Of a DNA stretch of 64,000 bases, positions 41,869 through 50,244 are shown in pieces. This DNA comes from Streptomyces venezuelae ATCC 10712 (GTDB lineage Bacteria; Actinomycetota; Actinomycetes; Streptomycetales; Streptomycetaceae): positions 4,530,001-4,594,000 of the forward strand of contig NZ_CP029197.1 in the NCBI RefSeq assembly GCF_008639165.1. The letters are read 5' to 3'. The number at the start of each line of letters is the position of its first letter. The stretch's first letter is position 1. The translations under genes were made by a program, and so were the position numbers. Below the pieces are notes generated by a model. The model worked only from the letters and a program-made list of their open reading frames with translations. It was not told the DNA's origin and ran no database searches.

Positions 41869-41891
41869 GGCCTCCGCCTTCGGCGGAGGCC
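41869..41891. terminator. Hairpin terminator between purU and the anti-sigma gene
   Basis: GGCCTCCGCC (41869-41878) and GGCGGAGGCC (41882-41891) flank TTC, between convergent genes. No U-run follows. Confidence 0.7.
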
Positions 41892-41901
41892 GCGCCCGTC
41901 G

Positions 41902-43185
41902 CTACAGCCGGCTCAGGGACGCCGCTGCCGACAGGACGTCCCTGATCGCCTCGCGGTCGCCGTCCTGGCCCGCCGCCGCCTCCTGCGGCGAGATGTGGCC
42001 CGCCAGGAGCTGGCAGAACTCGACCCCGTCCATCGCCACCTGCGCCACCGCCCGGTCCGGTGAGCCGACCGCCGCCGGGGAGTCGAGCGCGATGTACCAG
42101 TGGCCGCCGCCCGCGCCCTCCACCTCCAGGTGGAGCGAGCGGCCCGGCGTGCCCGCCGTGACCAGCTCGCGGGCCGGGGCCGCGAGGCCCGTGCGGCGGC
42201 GGTTCGCCAGGGCCGCCGGAAGCAGCCGGGCCGCCAGGTCGATCATGCCGTGCAGATGAGCCCCGCTCGGCGGGGCGTACGGATAGGCCACCGCGTTCGC
42301 GATGTCGTCCGCGTGCAGCCAGCACTCGAAGGCCCGCTCAAGGAGCGAGTCCCGCAGCGGCAGCGCGAAGTCCTTGTAGGTGACGGTCAGGTCCGCCACG
42401 CCCCGGCCGGCGAACGAGACGGTACGGATCAGGGTGTGGCTCTGCTCCCGCCAGGGGCCGCGGACCGCGCGGTTCGGCGGCCGGTCGAGCCCCGTCCAGA
42501 ACGCCTCCGTGCGCTCCGTCGGGGACAGCTCCGGCGTGCCGTGCCCCAGCGGGTCGTCCAGGCCGAGCGCCGTCGACACCAGGCCGTCCACGGCGAACAG
42601 ATGGCCGATGACCGCCGCGACCGTCGCCTTCCGGCGCACGATCCGGTCCTCCTCGTACCACTTGAGCCGGACCGGCGCGTGCCACTCGGACTCGCCGATG
42701 TCCCGGAGCAGCGCGTCGAGCCGCGCGGTCTCCGCGTCGTACGGCGTGACCCAGTCCGGCACCGGGATGCGGGCCGGGCGCCGCCCGAGGCAGTTCTCCA
42801 GGACCCGGGACCGCAGCAGCGGGTCGAGGTCCAGGTCGCGGTCCTCGTGCAGCAGCGCCACCGCGTCCCGCAGCCGCAGCGCCTCGTCGGCGCAGGGCGC
42901 GCAGGCCGTCAGGTGGTCCTCGACGGCCCGTGTCTCGCCGGTCGAGCACGCCGAAAGCGCCCAGGCCCCGAGCAGGGACTTGAGCACCCCGTGGGTGAGG
43001 ACGGGCACCTCGGGCTCGGGTTCCACCCCGGACTTCTCCTCCTCGGGCTCCTCGCCCCGGTCCGCCGCCGATGCCGCCGTCAGGTCGGCCGTCAGGTCCG
43101 CGTGGTCGTCGGCCGACCTGCGCGGTCCGGGTATCCACGGGGCGCGTGCGACGTCGTCCCCGTCGTCGCCGTTCGCCCCGGTCAC
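41902..43185 (-). CDS. Anti-sigma factor: zinc finger fused to maleylpyruvate-isomerase-type domain
   Basis: The 427-residue protein has an acidic N-terminus, a ZAS-type zinc finger H91-x3-C95-x2-C98 (EDHLTACAPCAD) within an anti-sigma helix bundle, and then a long mycothiol-dependent maleylpyruvate isomerase (DinB-like) domain with WYEEDRIVRRKATVAAVIGHLFAVDG. The latter could sense a small thiol or metal. Its GTG start overlaps the sigma stop as GTGA, indicating strict coupling. No transmembrane segment is seen, so control is cytoplasmic. Confidence 0.8.
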   Translation of the reverse strand: MTGANGDDGDDVARAPWIPGPRRSADDHADLTADLTAASAADRGEEPEEEKSGVEPEPEVPVLTHGVLKSLLGAWALSACSTGETRAVEDHLTACAPCADEALRLRDAVALLHEDRDLDLDPLLRSRVLENCLGRRPARIPVPDWVTPYDAETARLDALLRDIGESEWHAPVRLKWYEEDRIVRRKATVAAVIGHLFAVDGLVSTALGLDDPLGHGTPELSPTERTEAFWTGLDRPPNRAVRGPWREQSHTLIRTVSFAGRGVADLTVTYKDFALPLRDSLLERAFECWLHADDIANAVAYPYAPPSGAHLHGMIDLAARLLPAALANRRRTGLAAPARELVTAGTPGRSLHLEVEGAGGGHWYIALDSPAAVGSPDRAVAQVAMDGVEFCQLLAGHISPQEAAAGQDGDREAIRDVLSAAASLSRL

Positions 43186-43760
43186 AGGGCCCGTCCGTAG
43201 CCGGGGGGTCCCGCGCCGTCGGAGGTCCGGTTCGCCGAGGAGAGCAGCTGGAGTCCGAGCCGGAGGCGCCGCCGGGCCTCGTCCTCGGTGACGCCGAGGT
43301 CGGCGGCGGTCTGACGGTAGTCCCGCCGCTGGAAGTACGCCAGTTCGAGCGCGGCCCTGAGCGGGGTCGGCATGGACGTCACGATGTAGTCCGCGCGGGC
43401 GGCGACGGACGCCCGCCGCACCTTCTGCTCCAGCTCCTCCGCGGAGCCCCGGCCGGTCTCCGCGTACGCCGTGGCCTCGGCCTGCCGCAGCCGGTGGACG
43501 GCCTGCCGCTGCGTCAGCTTCGCCACCCACGAGCGCAGGTTCCCCTGCTTGGGGTCGTAGGCGTCGGGGTTCTCCCAGATGTAGCCGAAGACCTCGCGGG
43601 TGATCTGGTCGGCCGCGTCGTCGTCGTCGAGGACCCGGTGGGCGAGGTTGTGCACCAGCGCGGCGAACCGGTCGTACAGCTCGCCGAGCGCGGCGGCCTC
43701 GCCGCGCGCCAGCCGCTGCTGCATCCTGCGGTCCCAGCGCGGTGGGGTGTCCATCGCCAT
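43182..43760 (-). CDS. ECF-family RNA polymerase sigma factor
   Basis: The 192-residue protein has sigma-2 (YDRFAALVHNLAHRVLDDDDAADQITREVFGYIWENPDAYDP, residues about 27-75, with LRSWVAKLTQRQAVHRLRQ) and sigma-4 (LRAALELAYFQRRDYRQTAADLGVTEDEARRRLRLGLQLL). The ATG at 43760 has GAGGG 5 nt upstream. It is probably held inactive by the coupled anti-sigma. Its target promoters are not evident in the window. Confidence 0.88.
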   Translation of the reverse strand: MAMDTPPRWDRRMQQRLARGEAAALGELYDRFAALVHNLAHRVLDDDDAADQITREVFGYIWENPDAYDPKQGNLRSWVAKLTQRQAVHRLRQAEATAYAETGRGSAEELEQKVRRASVAARADYIVTSMPTPLRAALELAYFQRRDYRQTAADLGVTEDEARRRLRLGLQLLSSANRTSDGAGPPGYGRAL

Positions 43761-43939
43761 CCGACCCTCGCCCCTCCCGGCTGCGGCGGCTCTCCGTCTC
43801 TTCTCCAAAGTAATGCGCCGCTCCGACAACGCACGCCGGTTTGCCGCAAGTGCGCTCTTGACGCAGCAACGGATGGTAAGGAAAGCGTCATCCTCGGATC
43901 CAGGGGTTTCGCCCCGCCCCGGTGGGGCAGGCGGCGACC

Positions 43940-44356
43940 GTGACGACGATCGAGGTCGACGAGAACGAGTACGGATCCTGGACGGTGTTCCTCGTGCGGG
44001 GCGAGATGGACCTGGTCACCTCCCCCCGGATACGCCGCCGTGTCCACGACGCCGTGGCGGGCGGCCGCCACGACCTGGTGATCGACCTGTCCGCCGTCCG
44101 GTTCTGCGATTCCAGCGGCGTCGGGGTGCTGATCGCGGCCCGCCGGCTGCTCCGCTCCTGCGGAGGCCGGCTGCGCCTGATCCTCCCGGAGGACGACGAC
44201 GGCACGGGGCACGTCGGCCGGGTGCTCGCCGCACTCGGGGTGCGGCGCCTCTTCGAGGTGTACGTGGACGTGCCGACGGCGCTCACGGAGGCGAGCGTGC
44301 CCCGCCAGGCCCGCACCGCCGCCGGCCTCAGCCCACCGGACCGAATCGCTCCCTGA
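43940..44356 (+). CDS. STAS-domain anti-sigma factor antagonist
   Basis: The 138-residue protein is a SpoIIAA/RsbV-like STAS domain (VRGEMDLVTSPRIRRRV, LVIDLSAVRFCDSSGVGVLIAARR), with the phosphorylatable serine in the DSSGVGV motif. I chose GTG 43940 because GGCGG lies 5 nt upstream; GTG 43922 is in frame but lacks a ribosome site. It diverges from the ECF sigma gene and overlaps the convergent CoA ligase by 29 bp. Confidence 0.85.
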   Translation: MTTIEVDENEYGSWTVFLVRGEMDLVTSPRIRRRVHDAVAGGRHDLVIDLSAVRFCDSSGVGVLIAARRLLRSCGGRLRLILPEDDDGTGHVGRVLAALGVRRLFEVYVDVPTALTEASVPRQARTAAGLSPPDRIAP

Positions 44357-45842
44357 GCTGGTACTTCAGCACCTTCCGCAGCGTCTCGTTGCGGGGGAGC
44401 GCCGCCACCACCTCCAGCTGCTCCGGCAGCTTGTGGACCGACAGGCCGGCCGCGCGCAGGAAGGCCGTCACCGCGGGCAGGGTCAGCGGGGCGGCCCCCG
44501 GGGGCTGTTCGACGACGGCGCAGACGCGCTCGCCGCGCTCGGCGTCCGGGAGGCCGATGACGGCGGCGTCGCCGACGTCCGGGTGCCGGTGGAGGAGGTC
44601 CTCGATCTCCTTGGCCGAGATGTTCTCTCCCTTCCGGATGATGATGTCCTTGATGCGGCCGGTCAGGACGAGATGGCCGCTCGGGGTCAGGTGTCCGACG
44701 TCGCCGGTGATGAGGAAGCCGTCCTCGTCGAAGGCGGCGGCCGTCTGCGCCGGGTCGAGATAGCCCCGGCAGACGGCCGCGCCGCGCAGCCGTACCTCCC
44801 CGCTGTCCGTGATCCGGATCTCCATGCCCTCCGGCGGCCGGCCCTCGGTGGTCGCGAGGTTCTCGGGGGTGTCGTCGGGGTCGCCCATGGTGATCATGGG
44901 GACCTCGGTCATGCCGTACCCGTGGGTGAGCTGGCAGCCCAGTTCCTTCCGGACGGCGTGGTAGATCTCGGGCGGCTTCGGCGCCCCGCCGCCGGCCAGG
45001 AGCCGCAGGGTGGGGATGACGGGTTCGCCCGGCTGTTTGCGCTGCTCGGCGAGGAACATCGCGTAGAAGGCCGTGGAGCCGCCGGCCACCGTGACGCCGT
45101 GCCGCCGGTACTCGGCGAGGGCCTCGGGCAGCGCGAACTGTTCGAACATCACGGCCGGGAAGCCGTACAGGAGCAGCATCACCGTGTAGTCGGGTCCGGC
45201 GATGTGCGCGTACGGGAAGGCCATCGAGCCGACGTCGGACGAGGTGAGCCGCAGCGCGTGGGCGAGGCAGGAGCCGCCCGCGAGCAGTGAGCGGTCGGTG
45301 TGCAGGACGCCCTTGGGGTCGGAGGTCGTGCCGGAGGTCCAGTAGATCCAGCGGACGTCGGTCCCCGAGGAGGGCGGCGGGGGGAGCACCGCCGGGTCGC
45401 CGTCGGGGAGCGATTCGGGGTCGTATGCCTCGAATATGCCGTGGGCGCCGAGCCGCCGGGCCATCTCCGCATGGTCGAATCCACGCCAAATTCCGGGGAC
45501 GGCGAAGAACTCGGCCTTGGACTCGCGCAGGGCGAAGCCGACCTCCTTGTCCCGGTAGAAGGGGATCACGGGGGTCTGTACGGCTCCGATGCGGGCGAGC
45601 GCGAAGGAGAGCACGGCCGTCTCGATGCGGGTGGGCAGCTGCCAGGCGACGACGGTGCCGGGGCGCACGCCCTTGGCGTACAGCCCGGCGGCGCAGCGCT
45701 CGGCGCGCTCGCGCAGGCCCTCGAAGGTGAGGACGCGGTCCTCCTGGAGGAGGACGGGCCGGTCGGGGGTGAGGGCGGCGCGGCGTTCGACGAGCTCCCA
45801 GAGCGTGCGGGCCTCGCTCAGGGCGTGTGGGGTCTGGTCCAT
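44328..45842 (-). CDS. Acyl-CoA synthetase (AMP-forming, cyclohexanecarboxylate-CoA-ligase-like)
   Basis: The 504-residue ANL enzyme has YWTSGTTSDPKGVLHTDRS, the TGDVGHLTPSGHLVLTGR motif, KDIIIRKGENISAKEIE and a catalytic-lysine region LRKVLKYQLRE. It activates an unidentified carboxylic acid. The operator palindrome CTGACGTTCCGTCAG is 18 bp upstream. It diverges from the amidohydrolase operon and overlaps the STAS gene end by 29 bp. Confidence 0.85.
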   Translation of the reverse strand: MDQTPHALSEARTLWELVERRAALTPDRPVLLQEDRVLTFEGLRERAERCAAGLYAKGVRPGTVVAWQLPTRIETAVLSFALARIGAVQTPVIPFYRDKEVGFALRESKAEFFAVPGIWRGFDHAEMARRLGAHGIFEAYDPESLPDGDPAVLPPPPSSGTDVRWIYWTSGTTSDPKGVLHTDRSLLAGGSCLAHALRLTSSDVGSMAFPYAHIAGPDYTVMLLLYGFPAVMFEQFALPEALAEYRRHGVTVAGGSTAFYAMFLAEQRKQPGEPVIPTLRLLAGGGAPKPPEIYHAVRKELGCQLTHGYGMTEVPMITMGDPDDTPENLATTEGRPPEGMEIRITDSGEVRLRGAAVCRGYLDPAQTAAAFDEDGFLITGDVGHLTPSGHLVLTGRIKDIIIRKGENISAKEIEDLLHRHPDVGDAAVIGLPDAERGERVCAVVEQPPGAAPLTLPAVTAFLRAAGLSVHKLPEQLEVVAALPRNETLRKVLKYQLRERFGPVG

Positions 45843-45859
45843 GCCCGTACTCCTCCTGG

Positions 45860-45874
45860 CTGACGTTCCGTCAG
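45860..45874 (-). promoter_or_regulatory. CTGACGnnnCGTCAG operator, site A
   Basis: CTGACGTTCCGTCAG is a perfect 6-bp-arm palindrome with a 3-bp centre, placed 18 bp before the CoA ligase ATG at 45842. Six related sites occur at other starts of the catabolic gene set. Confidence 0.75.
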
Positions 45875-45948
45875 ATAGTCCGGTGAGCGTAGAGGCCCGC
45901 CGCTTGTCGGTCCAGGGGTGCGCGGCTAGCCTGATGCGGAGCCCGTAT

Positions 45949-45963
45949 CTGACGGTCCATCAG
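45949..45963 (+). promoter_or_regulatory. CTGACGnnnCGTCAG operator, site B
   Basis: CTGACGGTCCATCAG is the same motif with one mismatch in the right arm, 28 bp before the amidohydrolase ATG at 45992. Sites A and B are 89 bp apart, serving two divergent units. Confidence 0.75.
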
Positions 45964-45991
45964 AAAATGCCATCGGAACCATGGAGGGGTC

Positions 45992-47182
45992 ATGACGGAA
46001 CTGCCCCGCATCATCAGCGTCGACGACCACGTGATCGAACCCGCCCACCTCTTCGAGACCTGGCTCCCGAAGAAGTACCGGGACCGCGGACCCCAGCCCC
46101 TCACCGCCGGCATCGGGGAGCTCGCCTACGTCGCCGGCAAGTACCAGATCACGATGGACCCCCAGGGACCGCCCACCGACTGGTGGATCTACGAGGACCT
46201 CAAGTTCCCGTACAAGCGCAACATCGCCGCCGTCGGCTTCGACCGCGACGACATGACCCTGGAGGGCATCACCCGCGAGGAGATGCGGCGCGGCTGCTGG
46301 GACCCCAAGGCCCGGCTCGCCGACATGGACCTCAACCACGTCGAGGCCTCCCTCTGCTTCCCCACCTTCCCCCGCTTCTGCGGCCAGACCTTCGCCGAGG
46401 CCCACGACAAGGAGGTCGCCCTCGCCTGCGTCCGCGCCTACAACGACTGGATGGTCGAGGAATGGTGCGGGGACAGCGGCGGGCGGCTCATTCCACTCTG
46501 CATCATCCCCCTGTGGGACATCGACCTCGCGGTCGCCGAGATCCGGCGCAACGCCGCCCGCGGCGTCAAGGCCGTCACCTTCTCCGAGATCCCCACCCAT
46601 CTCGGCCTGCCGTCGATCCACTCCGGCTACTGGGACCCGTTCTTCGCCGTCTGCCAGGAGACCGGCACGGTCGTCAACATGCACATCGGGTCCAGCTCCC
46701 AGATGCCCGCCGCCTCCCCCGACGCCCCGCCCGCCGTCCAGGCCTCCCTCAGCTTCAACAACGCCATGGCCTCGATGATGGACTTCCTCTTCAGCGGCGT
46801 CCTCGTCAAGTTCCCCGCGCTCAAGCTCGCCTACAGCGAAGGCCAGATGGGCTGGATCCCCTACGCCCTCGAACGCGCCGACGACGTCTGGGAGGAGCAC
46901 CGCGCCTGGGGCGGCGTCCGCGACCTCATCCCCGAGCCGCCGTCCACGTACTACTACCGGCAGATCTTCTGCTGCTTCTTCCGCGACAAGCACGGCATCG
47001 CGTCCCTGGACGTGGTGGGGCGGGACAACGCCACCTTCGAGACCGACTACCCGCACGTCGACTCCACCTTCCCGCACACCAAGGAAGTCGCCCTCGACCA
47101 CGTCCGGGGCCTCGACGACGAGACGGTCTACAAGCTCATGCGCGGCAACGCCATCCGCATGCTGGACCTGGGCATCGTCTGA
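45992..47182 (+). CDS. Amidohydrolase family protein (ACMSD/LigY-like)
   Basis: The 396-residue TIM-barrel protein opens with IISVDDHVIEPAHLFETW and shows MDLNHVEASLCFPTFPRF, NMHIGSSS and TDYPHVDSTFPHT, the metal-dependent hydrolase/decarboxylase layout of the ACMSD subfamily. It probably cleaves or decarboxylates a ring or keto acid. ATG 45992 follows GGAGGGG. TGATG overlap couples it to the acyl-CoA dehydrogenase gene. Confidence 0.85.
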   Translation: MTELPRIISVDDHVIEPAHLFETWLPKKYRDRGPQPLTAGIGELAYVAGKYQITMDPQGPPTDWWIYEDLKFPYKRNIAAVGFDRDDMTLEGITREEMRRGCWDPKARLADMDLNHVEASLCFPTFPRFCGQTFAEAHDKEVALACVRAYNDWMVEEWCGDSGGRLIPLCIIPLWDIDLAVAEIRRNAARGVKAVTFSEIPTHLGLPSIHSGYWDPFFAVCQETGTVVNMHIGSSSQMPAASPDAPPAVQASLSFNNAMASMMDFLFSGVLVKFPALKLAYSEGQMGWIPYALERADDVWEEHRAWGGVRDLIPEPPSTYYYRQIFCCFFRDKHGIASLDVVGRDNATFETDYPHVDSTFPHTKEVALDHVRGLDDETVYKLMRGNAIRMLDLGIV

Positions 47183-48318
47183 TGGACCTCTCCTGCACGG
47201 ACGAGGAGGAGGAGTTCCGGGCCCGGCTGCGCGCGTGGCTCAGCCGGGAACTCCCCGGCCTGCCGCCCCGACCCGACCCGCTCGACTGGCCCGCCAGGCG
47301 CGCCTACGACTGCGGCTGGCAGCGCAGGCTGTACGACGCCGGATACGCCGACGTGCACTGGGACGCCTCCCCGACCCAGCGGCTCATCTTCCTGGAGGAG
47401 ACGGAACGCGCCGGCGCCCCCTACGTCGGCGCCAACTTCGTCGGACTCCTGCACGCCGGACCGACCGTCGCCGCCGAGGGCACGCCCGAGCAGCGGGCCC
47501 GCTGGCTGCCGCCGGTCCTGCGCGGCGACGAGGTCTGGTGCCAGGGGTTCAGCGAACCCGGCGCCGGCTCCGACCTGGCCTCGCTCCGCACGAAGGCCGT
47601 CCGGGACGGGGACGCGTACGTCGTCACCGGGCAGAAGATCTGGACCTCCCACGCGGAGGTCGCCGACTGGTGCGAACTGCTGGTACGGACGGACCCGGAA
47701 GCGCCGTCGAAACACCGGGGCATCACCTGGCTCGCGATGCCCATGGACGCCCCCGGCATCACCGTCCGGCCGCTGCGGACGCTCGCCGGCTCCACCGAGT
47801 TCGCCGAGGTCTTCCTCGACGAGGTGCGGGTGCCGGTCGAGAACCGGGTCGGCGACGAGAACGACGGCTGGCGCGTCACCATGGTCACCCTCTCCTTCGA
47901 ACGCGGCACCGCGTTCGTCGGCGAGGTCGTCGCCTGCCGCCGGCTCCTCGGCGAACTCGCCCGCACCGCCCGGAAGAACGGCAGCTGGGACGACCCCGTC
48001 CTGCGCCGCCGCCTCGGCAGGCTCGCCGCCGAGTTCCAGGCCCTGTGGCGGCTCGTCCAGGCCAACGTCAGCGAGGCCCAGGCGACCGGAGGCGTGCCCG
48101 GGGCCGGCGGCTCCGTCTTCAAGCTCCACTACTCGCACGCCCGGCAGGAGCTGTACGAGGCCGCCGCCGCCGTCCTCGGCCCCGACGCGCTCGACCTCGG
48201 CCGCGACTGGACGCTCGACCGGCTGTCCTCGCTCTCCTACACGATCGCGGCCGGCACCTCCCAGATCCAGCGCAACATCGTCGCCGAGCGCATCCTCGGC
48301 CTGCCGAAGGGCCGGTGA
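47182..48318 (+). CDS. Acyl-CoA dehydrogenase, large subunit of a pair
   Basis: The 378-residue protein has the standard layout: GYADVHWDASPTQ, GFSEPGAGSDLASLRTKA, GQKIWTSHAEVADWCELLVRT, and the C-terminal SSLSYTIAAGTSQIQRNIVAERILGLP. It is followed 7 bp later by a shorter dehydrogenase. Actinobacterial pairs of this kind form alpha2-beta2 enzymes acting on bulky steroid or side-chain acyl-CoAs. I infer such a complex here. Confidence 0.88.
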   Translation: MDLSCTDEEEEFRARLRAWLSRELPGLPPRPDPLDWPARRAYDCGWQRRLYDAGYADVHWDASPTQRLIFLEETERAGAPYVGANFVGLLHAGPTVAAEGTPEQRARWLPPVLRGDEVWCQGFSEPGAGSDLASLRTKAVRDGDAYVVTGQKIWTSHAEVADWCELLVRTDPEAPSKHRGITWLAMPMDAPGITVRPLRTLAGSTEFAEVFLDEVRVPVENRVGDENDGWRVTMVTLSFERGTAFVGEVVACRRLLGELARTARKNGSWDDPVLRRRLGRLAAEFQALWRLVQANVSEAQATGGVPGAGGSVFKLHYSHARQELYEAAAAVLGPDALDLGRDWTLDRLSSLSYTIAAGTSQIQRNIVAERILGLPKGR

Positions 48319-48325
48319 CCCCGCC

Positions 48326-49189
48326 ATGGACTTCCGACTCACCGAGGACCAGCGGGCACTGCGCCGGGGCGTACGGGACCTCCTCGAAGGACGCTTCGGC
48401 CGGGAGGCGCTGCGGGCGGCCGTGGACGCGGGCGGTGCGCTGGACCGGGGACTGTGGCGGGAGCTCGCCGACGCCGGGTTCTTCGCGCTGCGGCTGCCGG
48501 AGGAGGAGGGCGGCGTGGGGCTCGGTCTGCCGGAGGCGGTGCTGGTGTTCGAGGAGGCGGGGCGGGCGCTGCTGCCGGGACCGCTGGTGGCCACGCACAT
48601 GGCGGCGGGGTCCGTGCCGGGGGCGGCGGAGGGGACGGTGGTCGTGACGGCCGTGTCCGAGGGGCTCGTTCCCTGGCTGGACGCGGCGGACGTGGTGGTG
48701 GGCCCCGCGGGCGGGGCCGTACCCGTGCGGTCGGTGGATCCGCTGACCCCGCTGCACCGGGTGCCGGCGAAGGGGGGCGCGGAGGCGGGCGTCGAGGTCC
48801 TCCTCACCGCCGCCGAGCAGGTCGGGAGCGCCGGGCGGACCACCGAGATGGCGGTCTCGTACGCCCGGGAGCGGGAGCAGTTCGGGCAGGTGATCGGGGG
48901 GTTCCAGGCCGTCAAGCACCTCTGTGCCGGGATGCTGGTGCGGACCGAGCTCGCCCGGGCCGCCGTCCGGGCCGCCTCCCTCACCGCCGACCCCGTCGAG
49001 ATCGCCGGGGCCAAGCTCCTCGCCGACGAGGCCGCGACCGGCAACGCCCGCGACTGTCTCCAGGTGCACGGCGGCATGGGTTTCACGTGGGAGGCGGACG
49101 TGCACCTGCACCTCAAGCGGGCCTGGGTGCGGTCCGAACTGCGGCTGCCGCCCGCGCGGGCGGAGGAGACGGTGGCGGCCGGCCTGTAG
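48326..49189 (+). CDS. Acyl-CoA dehydrogenase, short partner subunit
   Basis: The 287-residue protein aligns with acyl-CoA dehydrogenase N-terminal helices (LRRGVRDLLEGRFGREALRA, GFFALRLPEEEGGVGLGLPEAVLV) and C-terminal helices (VSYAREREQFGQVIGGFQAVKHLCAGM, CLQVHGGMGFTWEADVHLHLKRA). Its middle beta domain is strongly reduced, as in the partner chain of heterotetrameric enzymes. It ends the amidohydrolase operon; no clear terminator follows. Confidence 0.85.
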   Translation: MDFRLTEDQRALRRGVRDLLEGRFGREALRAAVDAGGALDRGLWRELADAGFFALRLPEEEGGVGLGLPEAVLVFEEAGRALLPGPLVATHMAAGSVPGAAEGTVVVTAVSEGLVPWLDAADVVVGPAGGAVPVRSVDPLTPLHRVPAKGGAEAGVEVLLTAAEQVGSAGRTTEMAVSYAREREQFGQVIGGFQAVKHLCAGMLVRTELARAAVRAASLTADPVEIAGAKLLADEAATGNARDCLQVHGGMGFTWEADVHLHLKRAWVRSELRLPPARAEETVAAGL

Positions 49190-49538
49190 CTCTGCGCGCC
49201 CCTGGGGTCACGGAATGTCGATATCGGGTTGTGTCCTTCGGCGGGGCCGTCACGGCCCGGAGTCGGCCTCCGCCTCCGGTACGCTCCGTGGGATGCGAGT
49301 GCTCGTTGACCCGGATCGTCCCGGTGTCGCCCCTGAGGTGACTCCGGGCCCGGGAATGCGCGCCGCTCGCGCCCCGAGGAGGCGCCCCGCGCGCTCCTGT
49401 TCGACTCCCCGCAGCGTGCGTCGCACAGTATGGACTACACGTACTCCTTCGCGCTGGAATATGCCCGAAGCGCTTGTTGCGGTGACTGTACGTCAACCAT
49501 GCTGTCTCACAAGGGAATCACGTTCCGTAAGGGCGTCG

Positions 49539-49586
49539 ATGGCTGTGAGGCGCGAGGCGATGTGTCCGCCGGTTCGGATGGTGTGA
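49539..49586 (+). CDS. Possible 15-aa upstream ORF
   Basis: In the 400-bp gap 49190-49589, ATG 49539 opens MAVRREAMCPPVRMV and stops at TGA 49584, 3 bp before the GTG start of the ATP-binding protein. AAGGG lies near the ATG. It could be a leader or coupling ORF. The rest of the gap shows no other gene; an AAGCGCTT palindrome near 49469 is the only other feature noted. Confidence 0.3.
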   Translation: MAVRREAMCPPVRMV

Positions 49587-49589
49587 GCG

Positions 49590-50033
49590 GTGCAGGTGCT
49601 TCAGGTTCAGTTGGAGGTCGGGCCGGACCCGGCAGAGGTGGGGCGGGCCCGGAGGTGGGCGCGGTCGCGGCTCGCCGGTTCGGGCATACGGGATGACGAG
49701 CCGCTGGCCGAGACGCTGGTGCTGCTCATCTCCGAGCTCGTGACCAACGCCGTGGTGCACACGGGCTGTCCGGCCGTGCTGCGGATGCTGTTCGCGGCCG
49801 AGGGCGGGGTGCGGGTCGAGGTGGCGGACGCGAGCGACCGCCCGCCGCGGCCCCGGCACGCGGAGGGCGACGACACCAACGGGCGCGGCCTGGAGCTGGT
49901 GGACGGCCTCGCGGACCGGTGGGGCTGGCAGCCCGAGGGGGCCGGGAAGAGCATCTGGTGCGAGGTGGACCGGGCGGCCCCCGTCGGGTCGCCGTCGCAG
50001 TCCTCCGTATCGCCCGGACGGGTGCGCTGTTGA
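49590..50033 (+). CDS. ATP-binding (HATPase_c_2, RsbW-like) regulatory protein
   Basis: The 147-residue protein has the GHKL-type anti-sigma kinase core: LAETLVLLISELVTNAVVHTG (N-box) and ADASDRPPRPRH plus NGRGLELVDGLADRWGW (G-boxes). It probably phosphorylates or binds a STAS antagonist; a STAS protein is encoded 5 kb away at 43940, but pairing is not shown. GTG 49590 is the best start. Confidence 0.8.
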   Translation: MQVLQVQLEVGPDPAEVGRARRWARSRLAGSGIRDDEPLAETLVLLISELVTNAVVHTGCPAVLRMLFAAEGGVRVEVADASDRPPRPRHAEGDDTNGRGLELVDGLADRWGWQPEGAGKSIWCEVDRAAPVGSPSQSSVSPGRVRC

Positions 50034-50244
50034 CGATTCGTGGCGTTTTGCCCACCCTGGGGTGAGCGATTCGCGGCGAGGGGAGCCGAGGGCCGTCGCG
50101 GTCCGGCGTGTCCGGGCACGGCCCTCGGCGAGTGCGGGTCGTGGCCGGGTGGCGCCCCCCGCAGCGCTTCGCGCGCGGGGGGACCCCCATGCGCCCGGCG
50201 CGCGCGAGCGCGCCACCACCCGTGAACCAGCGGGCGGACGAGGC

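Noticed and set aside
43858..43885. TTGACG promoter for the STAS gene
   Set aside because: A -35-like hexamer is present but no convincing -10 at 16-18 bp.
49430..49696. Open frame in the gap before the RsbW-like gene
   Set aside because: No ribosome site or family resemblance; it crosses into the kinase gene out of frame.
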